A stretch of 14,467 nt of DNA, from positions 1 through 14,467 of the forward strand of contig JBBIII010000061.1 in assembly GCA_037446575.1 (NCBI GenBank). Direction: 5' to 3'. Below are positions 1 to 7,653 of the stretch, one piece after another (the stretch's first letter is position 1; every line of letters begins with the position of its first letter). Below the pieces are notes generated by a model. That model had not been told where the DNA came from, searched no databases, and worked only from the letters and a program-made list of their open reading frames with translations. The position numbers and the translations under genes are program-made. This stretch comes from JBBIII01 sp037446575. Lineage in GTDB: Bacteria; Bacteroidota; Ignavibacteria; UBA10030.

Positions 1-56
1 TTAAATATTCAATTGATGAAAGACGCTCCGAAATAGATAGACAAACAAATCCATAA
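1..56 (+). CDS. possible 3' end of an upstream gene (partial)
   Basis: One plus-strand frame is open from the left edge and ends with TAA at 54-56. It gives about 17 residues, rich in Asp, Glu and Arg (KYSIDERRSEIDRQTNP). The composition looks like a soluble C-terminal tail, and the position, 46 bases before the first glycosyltransferase, fits a preceding gene of the same operon. The other two plus-strand frames close sooner (frame 1 at 34-36, frame 2 at once). Seventeen residues are too few to name a family, and an open run of this length can arise by chance. Bases 57-102 show no clear promoter or hairpin. Confidence 0.35.
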   Translation, partial: KYSIDERRSEIDRQTNP

Positions 57-102
57 AAATAGATTCTCTCTTTCCTTGCATATTGCTCGTTTTTAAGGTA
101 AT

Positions 103-1104
103 TTGCATAAAAAACTATCTTATGATTCATTAATGGCAAAAATCAAAAGCAAAGAAATAAGCAATCCCACTGCGCCGGAAATTTCTATAATTGTCTCGTT
201 ACTAAATGAAGAAGAATCTCTTCAAGAACTATTTTCAATTATTAAAGAAACCATGCAGAAGTTGGGCAAACCGTACGAAATTATTTTTGTTGACGATGGA
301 AGCACGGATGGTTCGTTTGAAGTATTAAAATCGTTGTATGAAAAGAATAAGAAATTGATTAAGGTAATCAGGTTCAGAAGAAATTTCGGCAAATCCGCCG
401 CACTCTCTGCCGGTTTTAGGGAAGCGCAAGGTAAATACGTTATCACTATGGATGCAGATTTACAGGATGACCCTCGTGAAATTCCACAGCTTCTTGAGGC
501 GCTCGGTGATTCATATGATTGTATTTCCGGATGGAAGAAAAAAAGAAAAGATTCTATAATATTTACATTGCCATCACTTATCGCAAATAAAATCACAAGC
601 TGGTTATCAGGTTTGCGCATACACGATTTGAATTGTGGATTAAAAGCTTATCGTATTGAAGCCGCAAAAGATTTAAGAATTTATGGAGATTTATACAGAT
701 ATATACCAATTCTATTGCATCAAGCGGGATATAAAGTTGGCGAGAAAATCGTTCAACATCACCCGCGTAAATACGGACATTCTAAATATACTGTCGGTAA
801 ATTCTATCGCGGCTTTCTTGATTTAATTACAATTATCTTTACACAAAAATATATTCGTCGTCCGCTTCATCTTTTTGGAATTTGGGGAATTATTTCGTTC
901 GTAGTTGGCGCTGTAATAGATATTTACCTTTCAATTGAATGGTTTTTAGGCAGAACTGCTATCAGCAACCGTCCTTTATTTCTTGTAGGGTTTTTATTTA
1001 TCATTATTGGCATTCAATTCATTTCGATAGGTTTGCTTGGCGAAATGATTAGCCGTAACGAGAGAAATGAAGCGACATATAACATACGCGAACTCTTGCG
1101 GTAA
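103..1104 (+). CDS. GT2 family polyprenyl-phosphate glycosyltransferase, DPM1/GtrB-like
   Basis: Predicted to transfer a sugar from a nucleotide sugar to a polyprenyl phosphate on the cytoplasmic membrane face. The GT-A catalytic domain fills residues 25-245. It has the nucleotide-binding DDGSTDG at 64-70, the metal-binding DADLQDD at 117-123 and the family block LNCGLKAYR near 176-184. Two membrane helices follow at about 248-270 and 288-312, then a short basic cytoplasmic tail. The length (333 aa) is normal for two-helix DPM1/GtrB-like proteins. The start is uncertain: the longest frame begins at TTG 103 with AAGG at 95-98, while ATG 133 (323 aa) has no Shine-Dalgarno sequence; both keep the whole domain. 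It lies 46 bases before a GT-C transferase that could use its lipid-linked sugar. The sugar cannot be read from sequence. Confidence 0.88.
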   Translation: MHKKLSYDSLMAKIKSKEISNPTAPEISIIVSLLNEEESLQELFSIIKETMQKLGKPYEIIFVDDGSTDGSFEVLKSLYEKNKKLIKVIRFRRNFGKSAALSAGFREAQGKYVITMDADLQDDPREIPQLLEALGDSYDCISGWKKKRKDSIIFTLPSLIANKITSWLSGLRIHDLNCGLKAYRIEAAKDLRIYGDLYRYIPILLHQAGYKVGEKIVQHHPRKYGHSKYTVGKFYRGFLDLITIIFTQKYIRRPLHLFGIWGIISFVVGAVIDIYLSIEWFLGRTAISNRPLFLVGFLFIIIGIQFISIGLLGEMISRNERNEATYNIRELLR

Positions 1105-1150
1105 GTTTGTGCGTTAAATTATCCATTCTAAGCGTATAAGCTTAAAACTG

Positions 1151-2746
1151 ATGTCGAAAAAAAGGAATAATCAAAATAAAACAAAAAATCTAACAGGTGT
1201 TCTTCCTCAAGGAACAATCTGGAAGTTAAATAATAGACAGTTACTTTTACTTTTTATTGCAACTGCTGCAGCTACTTTTTCTTATTCTTTTATTCCACAG
1301 GGCTTCTATCAACACGATGAGGTGAGCCATTTTCTTAATATGCTTGAATTTTGGAATAACCCAAATTCAATTCTCGGGAATTGGGCAAAGTTAGGATATA
1401 AACTTCTCTTTGTAATTCCAGCTCTACTTGGTATTCACGTTGTTACTATTTTAAATTCTCTTATCTCTGCGGCATCTTGCGTTGTTGCATATAAAGTAGC
1501 GGAACAATTAGGAAACCGCATTCCAATCGCAGCGTTTTTTTTAGTTGCTTCACAACCTATTTGGGTTCAGATGTCATTTCGTAACTACTCAGAGCCGCTT
1601 TCTGCTCTTATTCTAATTGGGTGCATTCTATTATGTTTGAAGAATAAGTTTGAAATCGCAGCAATAGTTATTTCGTACGGCGCTATAATACGCCAAGAAT
1701 TTTATGTTATCGCTTTATGTCTTGGTATCTATTTACTAATACAAAAAAGATATTGGGCTGTTTTATTATTACTCTTGTTTCCACTTATTAATAATTTATG
1801 GGGTTGGATAGCAACAGGCGACCCTCTATATTTATATAATTCAACAGTACAGACTGGACAAAAGTATCAAAGCGCTTACCCAAAACAAGGTTTTGAACAT
1901 TATTTCATTATGGCGCCGGTTTTTTGGGGCATTGTATCAATAATGTTGTTAATTATATGCTTCTTTTCCCGTCCACTACATGTTCGACAACTATGGTTCG
2001 TAGTAATTCCCTTGATTGTCTATTTTGGACTTCATTGTTTATTCAATACTCAAAGTTTAAAAATCGGCGCTTCAACAGGTGGTAATCTTCGTTATATGGC
2101 AGTTATTTCTCCTCTAATAGCAGTTTGCGCAACATTTAGTATTGATTATATTTTAACACTAAAAAAGCGAACAAAACTCTTATATATAACTCTTCCAATA
2201 ATTATTGCTATTGGCATCTGGACAACATATCCTGATAATAATGTTGTTTATTCATACGAAAAAAGGGACTTAACGCGTCTATTTATTGCTATCGCCGTTT
2301 TGCTTGGAATTTTAGCATTCAAATCTCCAAAACTACTTGGCGGATTTCTTATTGTTGCAAGTATAGTATCATTAGTTGGCACTGCAAAAACGCTTCACTT
2401 TACCCCCGAAGATTTAACTATAAAGCAAGTCGCTCAATGGGGAAAATCAGTTCAAATTGAAAACTATAATATTTTACTAAATCATTCGCTGTTTTATTAT
2501 TGGTATGGAAAAGCATCTTATCAATTTGCTAACGGCGCCGGTTCTATAGATTCTAATTCCGTGCAAAATGCACAACCAAAAACAATGATCCTTTGGGATT
2601 CACATTATTCATATAGACCTGAATTGAATCCAAAATCGGTACCATTAGATTTTTTTAGAAATAGACCTGAACAATACAAACTTGTCAACCAATTCATATC
2701 CACAGACCAACGGTTTGGATTGGTTGTTTTTCAGAAGCAGTATTAA
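1151..2746 (+). CDS. multi-spanning GT-C superfamily glycosyltransferase (PMT/ArnT-like)
   Basis: A 531-residue integral membrane protein with about ten or more hydrophobic segments between residue 30 and about 410, then a soluble-looking C-terminal part of about 110 residues. After the first helix (about 30-49) comes QHDEVSHF, with D56 and E57. This is the place where GT-C enzymes carry the acidic pair that acts as catalytic base in the first external loop. Such enzymes take a sugar from a polyprenyl phosphate and add it to a glycan, lipid or protein on the periplasmic side. Members are very divergent, so the call is superfamily level. The acceptor is unknown. No Shine-Dalgarno sequence is visible before ATG 1151; a weak hairpin (TAAGC 1129-1133 with GCTTA 1140-1144) lies there instead. 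The next gene starts 19 bases downstream. Confidence 0.78.
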   Translation: MSKKRNNQNKTKNLTGVLPQGTIWKLNNRQLLLLFIATAAATFSYSFIPQGFYQHDEVSHFLNMLEFWNNPNSILGNWAKLGYKLLFVIPALLGIHVVTILNSLISAASCVVAYKVAEQLGNRIPIAAFFLVASQPIWVQMSFRNYSEPLSALILIGCILLCLKNKFEIAAIVISYGAIIRQEFYVIALCLGIYLLIQKRYWAVLLLLLFPLINNLWGWIATGDPLYLYNSTVQTGQKYQSAYPKQGFEHYFIMAPVFWGIVSIMLLIICFFSRPLHVRQLWFVVIPLIVYFGLHCLFNTQSLKIGASTGGNLRYMAVISPLIAVCATFSIDYILTLKKRTKLLYITLPIIIAIGIWTTYPDNNVVYSYEKRDLTRLFIAIAVLLGILAFKSPKLLGGFLIVASIVSLVGTAKTLHFTPEDLTIKQVAQWGKSVQIENYNILLNHSLFYYWYGKASYQFANGAGSIDSNSVQNAQPKTMILWDSHYSYRPELNPKSVPLDFFRNRPEQYKLVNQFISTDQRFGLVVFQKQY

Positions 2747-2765
2747 AGAAGAAACAGGATTGTAA

Positions 2766-3542
2766 GTGGCTGAAGTTATTCAAATATCTCAAATTTCTAA
2801 ACAAAATAATTTTCCTCAGTTATATTTTGACATCGCAAACGAGAATCACTTCTGGTGTCGCTGGCGGTTCGAGGTTTTCTGGAAACTTATTTTATCTAAA
2901 AATATTCCCGTTTCAGAACCGCTTAGAATACTAGAGATCGGCTGTGGAAATGGAATCGTACGGAAACAAATTGAGTCGCATTCATCATGGATTACTGATG
3001 GAACGGATCTCGATATTAGTGGACTACAAAAAAATCCATCGCTGAGAGGTATAACTTATCTTTATGATATTTACGAACAAAAAAAGGAGTTTGCTCAAAA
3101 ATATGATGGTATCGTTTTGTTTGATGTATTGGAACATATAGAAAATCCTACGCAATTTATTAACACTATAGCGTTTTATGTTAAACCCGGCGGGTGGCTA
3201 TTCGTAAATGTTCCGGCTGGAGAAATCCTTCGCAGCGCTTATGACAACATACAAGGACATCTCAGACGATATAATAAGAAACTTATTAAGAAAGAATTTC
3301 AAAATTCAGAATTTCAAATTCGAAAACTTGTGTATTGGGGTATGTCGCTTATTCCTTTATTATTATTAAGGAAACTAATTTTAGCATTTACAAGCGAAAA
3401 AGATATTTATCGAACGGGGTTTCAGCCCCCATCTGCACTTTTCAATACTATTATGATATTACTTATGAAGTTTGAAACATCAATTATGAAAAATTGTTGT
3501 TGTGGCGCTTCTCTTTTTTTAATTGCACAAAAGAATGGATAA
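2766..3542 (+). CDS. class I SAM-dependent methyltransferase of the glycan cluster
   Basis: A 258-residue methyltransferase. The SAM-binding motif I, ILEIGCGNG, is at about 55-63, an acidic motif II (DLD) is near 81-83, and DVLEHI, typical of the Methyltransf_11/23 type, is at 120-125. A KPGG turn follows near 150. A hydrophobic stretch at 190-208 and another near 227-236 suggest membrane contact. The C-terminus holds three cysteines in a row (NCCCG) and then the SLFLIAQK strand common in this fold. The start is GTG 2766, with AGGA at 2756-2759 as Shine-Dalgarno sequence and six bases of spacing. Placed between glycosyltransferases, it probably methylates a sugar, a chain end or a lipid-linked intermediate; the acceptor is not visible. 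The next gene begins 8 bases on. Confidence 0.82.
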   Translation: MAEVIQISQISKQNNFPQLYFDIANENHFWCRWRFEVFWKLILSKNIPVSEPLRILEIGCGNGIVRKQIESHSSWITDGTDLDISGLQKNPSLRGITYLYDIYEQKKEFAQKYDGIVLFDVLEHIENPTQFINTIAFYVKPGGWLFVNVPAGEILRSAYDNIQGHLRRYNKKLIKKEFQNSEFQIRKLVYWGMSLIPLLLLRKLILAFTSEKDIYRTGFQPPSALFNTIMILLMKFETSIMKNCCCGASLFLIAQKNG

Positions 3543-3550
3543 CCTTAACA

Positions 3551-4501
3551 ATGAAAACGAAAATAAATAAAAAAAATAAATCGACTATTTCGATAGTCAT
3601 TCCTATCTTCAACGAAGAAGAAAACCTTTCCATTCTCATTCATAGACTTACAAAAGTGCTCGTTGAAATCACCAAAAATTATGAAATCATCTTTGTGAAC
3701 GATGGCAGTAAAGATAACTCGCTACAATTTTTACGCTCTTTAGCCCAAGAAGATAAGCGCATCCGCATAATAGATCTTTCACGTAATTTTGGGCATCAGA
3801 TTGCTTTTGCTGCAGGCATCCAATATGCGCGCGGCGATGTTATAATTATGATGGATGGTGATTTACAAGACCCGCCAGAATTTATCCCTCAATTATTAAA
3901 CAAATGGCGCGAGGGATATGAAGTTGTGTATGCAATCCGCGCAAAACGAAAAGAAAAATTTTTTAAAAAAATTGGTTACAAATTCTTCTATCGAATACTT
4001 CGCATAATGTCAAATATTGATATTCCGATTGATTCGGGTGATTTTGGATTAATTGATAGAAAAATTGCCGACTTAATAAATCAGATGCCAGAACGCGCTC
4101 GGTTCATTCGTGGATTGCGCAGCTGGGTTGGTTTTCGTCAGATTGGGTTGCCCTACAGCCGCGATGCACGTTTATCAGGCGAACCAAAATATTCTTTCCC
4201 TAAATTAATCAGACTTGCGTTTGATGGGTTGTTGTCGTTTTCTACGGCGCCACTCCGAATTGCAACTGCAATCGGTTTTATTGTTTCAATTATTAGTTTT
4301 ATAACAATTTTGTTCTATTTGTATTTATTTTTTACAACACCGCGTGTTCCAGGATTTACCACACTGATTATTGCGCTGTTGTTTATTGGCGGTATTCAGC
4401 TTATTACAGTTGGGATACTAGGTGAATACATCGGGCGTATCTATGACGAAACAAAAAAGCGACCTTTATATATTGTTCGTGAAACAATCAACATTTCTTG
4501 A
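3551..4501 (+). CDS. GtrB/ArnC-like GT2 polyprenyl-phosphate glycosyltransferase
   Basis: A 316-residue enzyme of the bactoprenol-phosphate glucosyltransferase type. Numbered from ATG 3551, it has IPIFNEEEN at 17-25, NDGSKD at 50-55, the metal-binding DGDLQDPPE at 102-110, DSGDFGL at 161-167 and RLSGEPKYS at 207-215. Two membrane helices lie at about 234-262 and 271-294. The end, GEYIGRIYDETKKRPLYIV, is a hallmark of GtrB-like proteins. It should make polyprenyl-phosphate-linked glucose or a similar sugar at the inner membrane. The frame is open back to ATG 3494, but that start would overlap the methyltransferase by 49 bases and add 19 atypical residues, so I prefer ATG 3551. It is a clear paralogue of the GT2 enzyme at 103-1104; their DGD/DAD-LQD-DP blocks align. 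No GtrA-like flippase lies beside it. Confidence 0.9.
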   Translation: MKTKINKKNKSTISIVIPIFNEEENLSILIHRLTKVLVEITKNYEIIFVNDGSKDNSLQFLRSLAQEDKRIRIIDLSRNFGHQIAFAAGIQYARGDVIIMMDGDLQDPPEFIPQLLNKWREGYEVVYAIRAKRKEKFFKKIGYKFFYRILRIMSNIDIPIDSGDFGLIDRKIADLINQMPERARFIRGLRSWVGFRQIGLPYSRDARLSGEPKYSFPKLIRLAFDGLLSFSTAPLRIATAIGFIVSIISFITILFYLYLFFTTPRVPGFTTLIIALLFIGGIQLITVGILGEYIGRIYDETKKRPLYIVRETINIS

Positions 4502-4531
4502 TAATAAAACGGACGGGCTTATTTCCATCGT

Positions 4532-5677
4532 ATGAAAATTATAATTATCGGTCCAGCTTATCCAATCCGTGGCGGGAATGCGCTTTTTGTCGCGCATCTT
4601 TACGATGCTCTTGCTCCTGAGCATGATGTTAATGTGATATCGTTCTCTCGTTTATATCCCAGATTTTTATTTCCTGGCGTGCGACAAACCGATATCAGCA
4701 ATGTTGCAATGAAAAAGCATCCTGCAATTCATATAATAGACTGCTTAAATCCTTTCACCTGGCTAAAAGCCGGAAAATTAGCGTCTTCAATGAATCCCGA
4801 TATGCTGATTTTCACCTGGTGGAATCCATTTTTCGGTTTTATTGTTCGAACGATCGCATCCGTATTTAAAAAAATAACAAAAAAGCCGGTCATTATAATT
4901 GCTGAAAATGTTATATCGCATGAAGGGCGTTGGATAGATTTATTTCTAACAAAGATTGCATTAAAAACTGCAGACAGGTTTCTTGTGCTATCAAAAGTTG
5001 TTGAAGATGAAATCAAAAAGTTATTTCCCGAAATAAAAATTTTCCGTTCTTCGCTTCCAATTTATGATTGTTATCAGACATCTGAAGCCCTTACTCAAGA
5101 GCAGGCAAAACAAAAACTCGGCTTAAACGGGAAAAATATTGTTTTATTTTTTGGGTATGTGCGTAAATATAAAGGATTGATGAACATAATCGAAGCGTTT
5201 CCGACAATACTAAAAAATATACCCGAAGCGCACTTGCTTGTTGTTGGCGAGTTCTATGACAATCCGCAACCATATTTAGACGCTATTAAGAAGTTCGATT
5301 TAATAAATCGTGTAACAATAATTAATGAATATGTTGCAAATGAAATAGTGCATCTCTATTTTACAGCATCGAATGTTGCAGTTCTTCCTTATAACGAAGC
5401 AACGCAAAGCGGCATATTAAGCATCGCTTACGGATTCGCTAAGCCAGTTATTGTAACAGATGTTGGCGGACTTGCAGAATTAGTAGATCACGGAAAAACA
5501 GGTTTTATTGTTCCGCCAAACAATAATGAAAAACTTGCTGATTCAATAATTAAATTCTTTAATGGAAAATACGAAGCAGAGTTTTCTAAAAATATTCTTT
5601 CTAAACGACAAGAAAATAGTTTTGAAAAAATACGCGATATATTTAAAGAAATAAAAACCGACTTAAATGTGAAATGA
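4532..5677 (+). CDS. GT4 family glycosyltransferase (GT-B fold)
   Basis: A 381-residue soluble glycosyltransferase with two Rossmann-like halves. The N-terminal half opens with IIIGPAYPIRGGNA (4-17), the glycine-rich acceptor-side loop. The C-terminal donor half has FFGYVRKYKG at 206-215, PYNEATQSG at 286-294 (the acidic position that holds the donor sugar), GGLAE at 312-316 and GKTGFIVPP at 321-329. These are standard Glycos_transf_1/GT4 features, and the length is typical. A nucleotide sugar donor is expected; acceptor and linkage are unknown. There is no clear Shine-Dalgarno sequence before ATG 4532, 30 bases after the previous gene. Its stop codon overlaps the next start as ATGA (5674-5677), which suggests translational coupling to the GT9 gene. 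Confidence 0.92.
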   Translation: MKIIIIGPAYPIRGGNALFVAHLYDALAPEHDVNVISFSRLYPRFLFPGVRQTDISNVAMKKHPAIHIIDCLNPFTWLKAGKLASSMNPDMLIFTWWNPFFGFIVRTIASVFKKITKKPVIIIAENVISHEGRWIDLFLTKIALKTADRFLVLSKVVEDEIKKLFPEIKIFRSSLPIYDCYQTSEALTQEQAKQKLGLNGKNIVLFFGYVRKYKGLMNIIEAFPTILKNIPEAHLLVVGEFYDNPQPYLDAIKKFDLINRVTIINEYVANEIVHLYFTASNVAVLPYNEATQSGILSIAYGFAKPVIVTDVGGLAELVDHGKTGFIVPPNNNEKLADSIIKFFNGKYEAEFSKNILSKRQENSFEKIRDIFKEIKTDLNVK

Positions 5678-6789
5678 TAATAAAACTCGATTGTAAATAT
5701 TTTCCGGGCGATAGACCTTGTAAATTCAATAAAAGCGACGGTGTCAAATGCGACAATTGTTCTTTTTATGAACCGATAGGAATGCGAATTTTAATTATAA
5801 AATTGGACGCTGTTGGCGATGTGTTGAGAACCACTTCCATTTTACACGGACTTAAAGAAAAATACACGAAAGCCGAAATTACTTGGGTTACGCGGTATGA
5901 AGCAAGCGTTCTTTTTGAAAACAATCCATTAGTTAACCGCGTGTTGATATATGAAAATACAGAAACAATTTTACATTCTATTGTTGAAGAATTTGATTTG
6001 GCAATAAATCTTGATTCAACAACCGATAGCGCCAGTCTTGTATCAACTGTAAAAGCAAAAGAAAAACTCGGCTACGGTCTTGAAGCCAATGGAAAGATTC
6101 ATCCTTTAAATCCGGAAGCTATTACTTGGCTCGAGATGGGGGCGTTTGACGAAGTAAAGAAAAGCAACTCAAGATCATTTCAAGATATGATGCTCGAAAT
6201 TTGTCGTTTAAGCGCTAATAAGAAAGATATTGTTCTTAACTTATCGAGCGATGAATTAAAGTTTGCTGAATTATTTGCCGAACAATATCAACTGAAAAAT
6301 AAAACAAAAAAAATTGGATTGAATACAGGCGCAAGCGGGAGATGGCAACTTAAACAATGGACGCTTGAAGGATTTGAAGGGTTAATCAGGTTAGTTCTCG
6401 AAAAGACAGACGCTGTTATTTTGTTGTACGGCGGTCCCTTAGAAAAAGAGAGAAATGAGTACTTAGCTAAACTTCATTCAGAACGTATAATACATACCGG
6501 TATAAATAATACTCTAAGGCATTTTTTCGCATTAATATCTTTATGCGATTTATTCGTTACGGGAGACACTTTAGCTCTTCATGCCGCAACCGCCTTAAAA
6601 AAGAAAATTATCGCTTTATTCGGGCCCACTTCTGCGGCAGAAATTGATTCATATAATGGGCAAATAGTAAAAGTTCAAGCTGAATTAGATTGTTTAGTTT
6701 GCTATAAATCTCGTTGCGACTTCAATCCAAATTGCATGAATTCCATTAAACCAGAACAGATATTCTCGATCATTCAAAAACATTTATAA
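5674..6789 (+). CDS. GT9 heptosyltransferase-like glycosyltransferase with two cysteine clusters
   Basis: A 371-residue member of the ADP-heptose:LPS heptosyltransferase family (GT9, GT-B fold). The core starts at MRILIIKLDAVGDVLRTT (37-54), the usual N-terminal strand and acceptor loop. GDTLALHAATAL at 287-298 and FGPTSAAEID at 316-325 are the donor-site blocks. Two additions stand out. A leader of about 36 residues before the core carries C7, C16, C26 and C29, and the C-terminus carries C340, C343, C348 and C354. Four-cysteine sets of this spacing could bind zinc or an Fe-S cluster; this is inference. The ATGA overlap with the GT4 gene supports the start at 5674, which includes the leader, over Met37 (base 5782). 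The donor may be a heptose or another sugar, since GT9 is used for several. Confidence 0.9.
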   Translation: MIIKLDCKYFPGDRPCKFNKSDGVKCDNCSFYEPIGMRILIIKLDAVGDVLRTTSILHGLKEKYTKAEITWVTRYEASVLFENNPLVNRVLIYENTETILHSIVEEFDLAINLDSTTDSASLVSTVKAKEKLGYGLEANGKIHPLNPEAITWLEMGAFDEVKKSNSRSFQDMMLEICRLSANKKDIVLNLSSDELKFAELFAEQYQLKNKTKKIGLNTGASGRWQLKQWTLEGFEGLIRLVLEKTDAVILLYGGPLEKERNEYLAKLHSERIIHTGINNTLRHFFALISLCDLFVTGDTLALHAATALKKKIIALFGPTSAAEIDSYNGQIVKVQAELDCLVCYKSRCDFNPNCMNSIKPEQIFSIIQKHL

Positions 6790-6828
6790 TAGGGACTTTA
6801 GCTTTTTGCATTTTTATTTTTTACTTCA

Positions 6829-7653
6829 ATGCATTACGATCCTATAAAAAACATATTTGGCAATATTATCCGCAAAAGAGCTTGGATTAGAATCCTATTT
6901 TATAAATTGCTTGGTTTAATGTTCCTGCGCGAATGGTATGTAAAACGAGAATTGCGCAAACAGATAAGCGGTATAAAAAAGCCAATTGTAGTTTATGATG
7001 CAGGAAGCGGTTTTGGACAGTATTCTTATTACATTGCAAAGAAATTTCCTTTTGCGACTATTTATGCAAGTGATTTGAAAGCCGAGCAAATTGCCGACTG
7101 CGAACAATTCTTTTCAGCAATTGGGTTAACGCAATGTTCGTTCGCGGTTGAAGACTTAACCAAAATCCAGCATTCAGAGAAATTTGATTTCATACTTTCC
7201 ATCGATGTGATGGAACACATTTTAGAAGACGAGCTTGTTTTTAAAAAATTTTATGAAGCTTTAAAACCCCAAGGTTCATTATTCATCAACACTCCATCTA
7301 ATCTTGGCGGTTCAGACGCTCATTCAAAATATGATGAAAGTTTTATTGGCGAACATGCGCGCAATGGCTACGGCACAGATGAAATTAAAATAAAGTTAGA
7401 GAAAGCGGGATTTAAATTAGAATCCATACGCTATACGTATGGATTTTGGGGAAATTTATATTGGAAGTTAGGAATCAAATATCCAATGCAATTGCTGAAT
7501 ATTTCAAAAATATTTTTCATAATTATTCCATTTTATTATTTAGTCACACTTCCTTTTGTTTTACTGATGATGTGTTTGGATTATATTACAGATAATAAAA
7601 CCGGAACTGGTTTAAACGTATTAGCGCGTAAGGTCAAAAATAAATTACAATGA
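6829..7653 (+). CDS. class I SAM-dependent methyltransferase with C-terminal membrane segment
   Basis: A 274-residue protein with a basic N-terminal helix region (about 10-48), then a methyltransferase domain: YDAGSGFGQY at 56-65 (motif I), SDLK at 81-84 (acidic ribose contact), DVMEHI at 126-131 and LKPQGSLFINTPS near 145-157. Residues 227-252 form a strong hydrophobic segment, so it is probably tethered to the inner membrane, with the catalytic part in the cytoplasm. It is distinct from the methyltransferase at 2766-3542 but has the same build of soluble domain plus hydrophobic tail region. Methylation of a glycan or lipid-linked intermediate is inferred from context only. There is no Shine-Dalgarno sequence in the T-rich leader before ATG 6829. 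The stop overlaps the amidase start as ATGA (7650-7653). Confidence 0.83.
   Translation: MHYDPIKNIFGNIIRKRAWIRILFYKLLGLMFLREWYVKRELRKQISGIKKPIVVYDAGSGFGQYSYYIAKKFPFATIYASDLKAEQIADCEQFFSAIGLTQCSFAVEDLTKIQHSEKFDFILSIDVMEHILEDELVFKKFYEALKPQGSLFINTPSNLGGSDAHSKYDESFIGEHARNGYGTDEIKIKLEKAGFKLESIRYTYGFWGNLYWKLGIKYPMQLLNISKIFFIIIPFYYLVTLPFVLLMMCLDYITDNKTGTGLNVLARKVKNKLQ

Noticed and set aside
222..620. 132-residue minus-strand open frame inside the first GT2 gene
   Set aside because: It lies fully antisense to a gene with intact catalytic motifs, and its Ser/Phe-rich product looks like a reverse-frame shadow.
3494..3550. Upstream ATG that would lengthen the GtrB-like protein by 19 residues
   Set aside because: It overlaps the methyltransferase end by 49 bases, and the added residues do not fit the N-terminus of this family; ATG 3551 lies just after the previous stop.
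4729..5016. 95-residue minus-strand open frame (and similar ones at 5091-5273, 6916-7107 and 8253-8516)
   Set aside because: All are antisense within well-supported genes and show no domain, signal or ribosome site.
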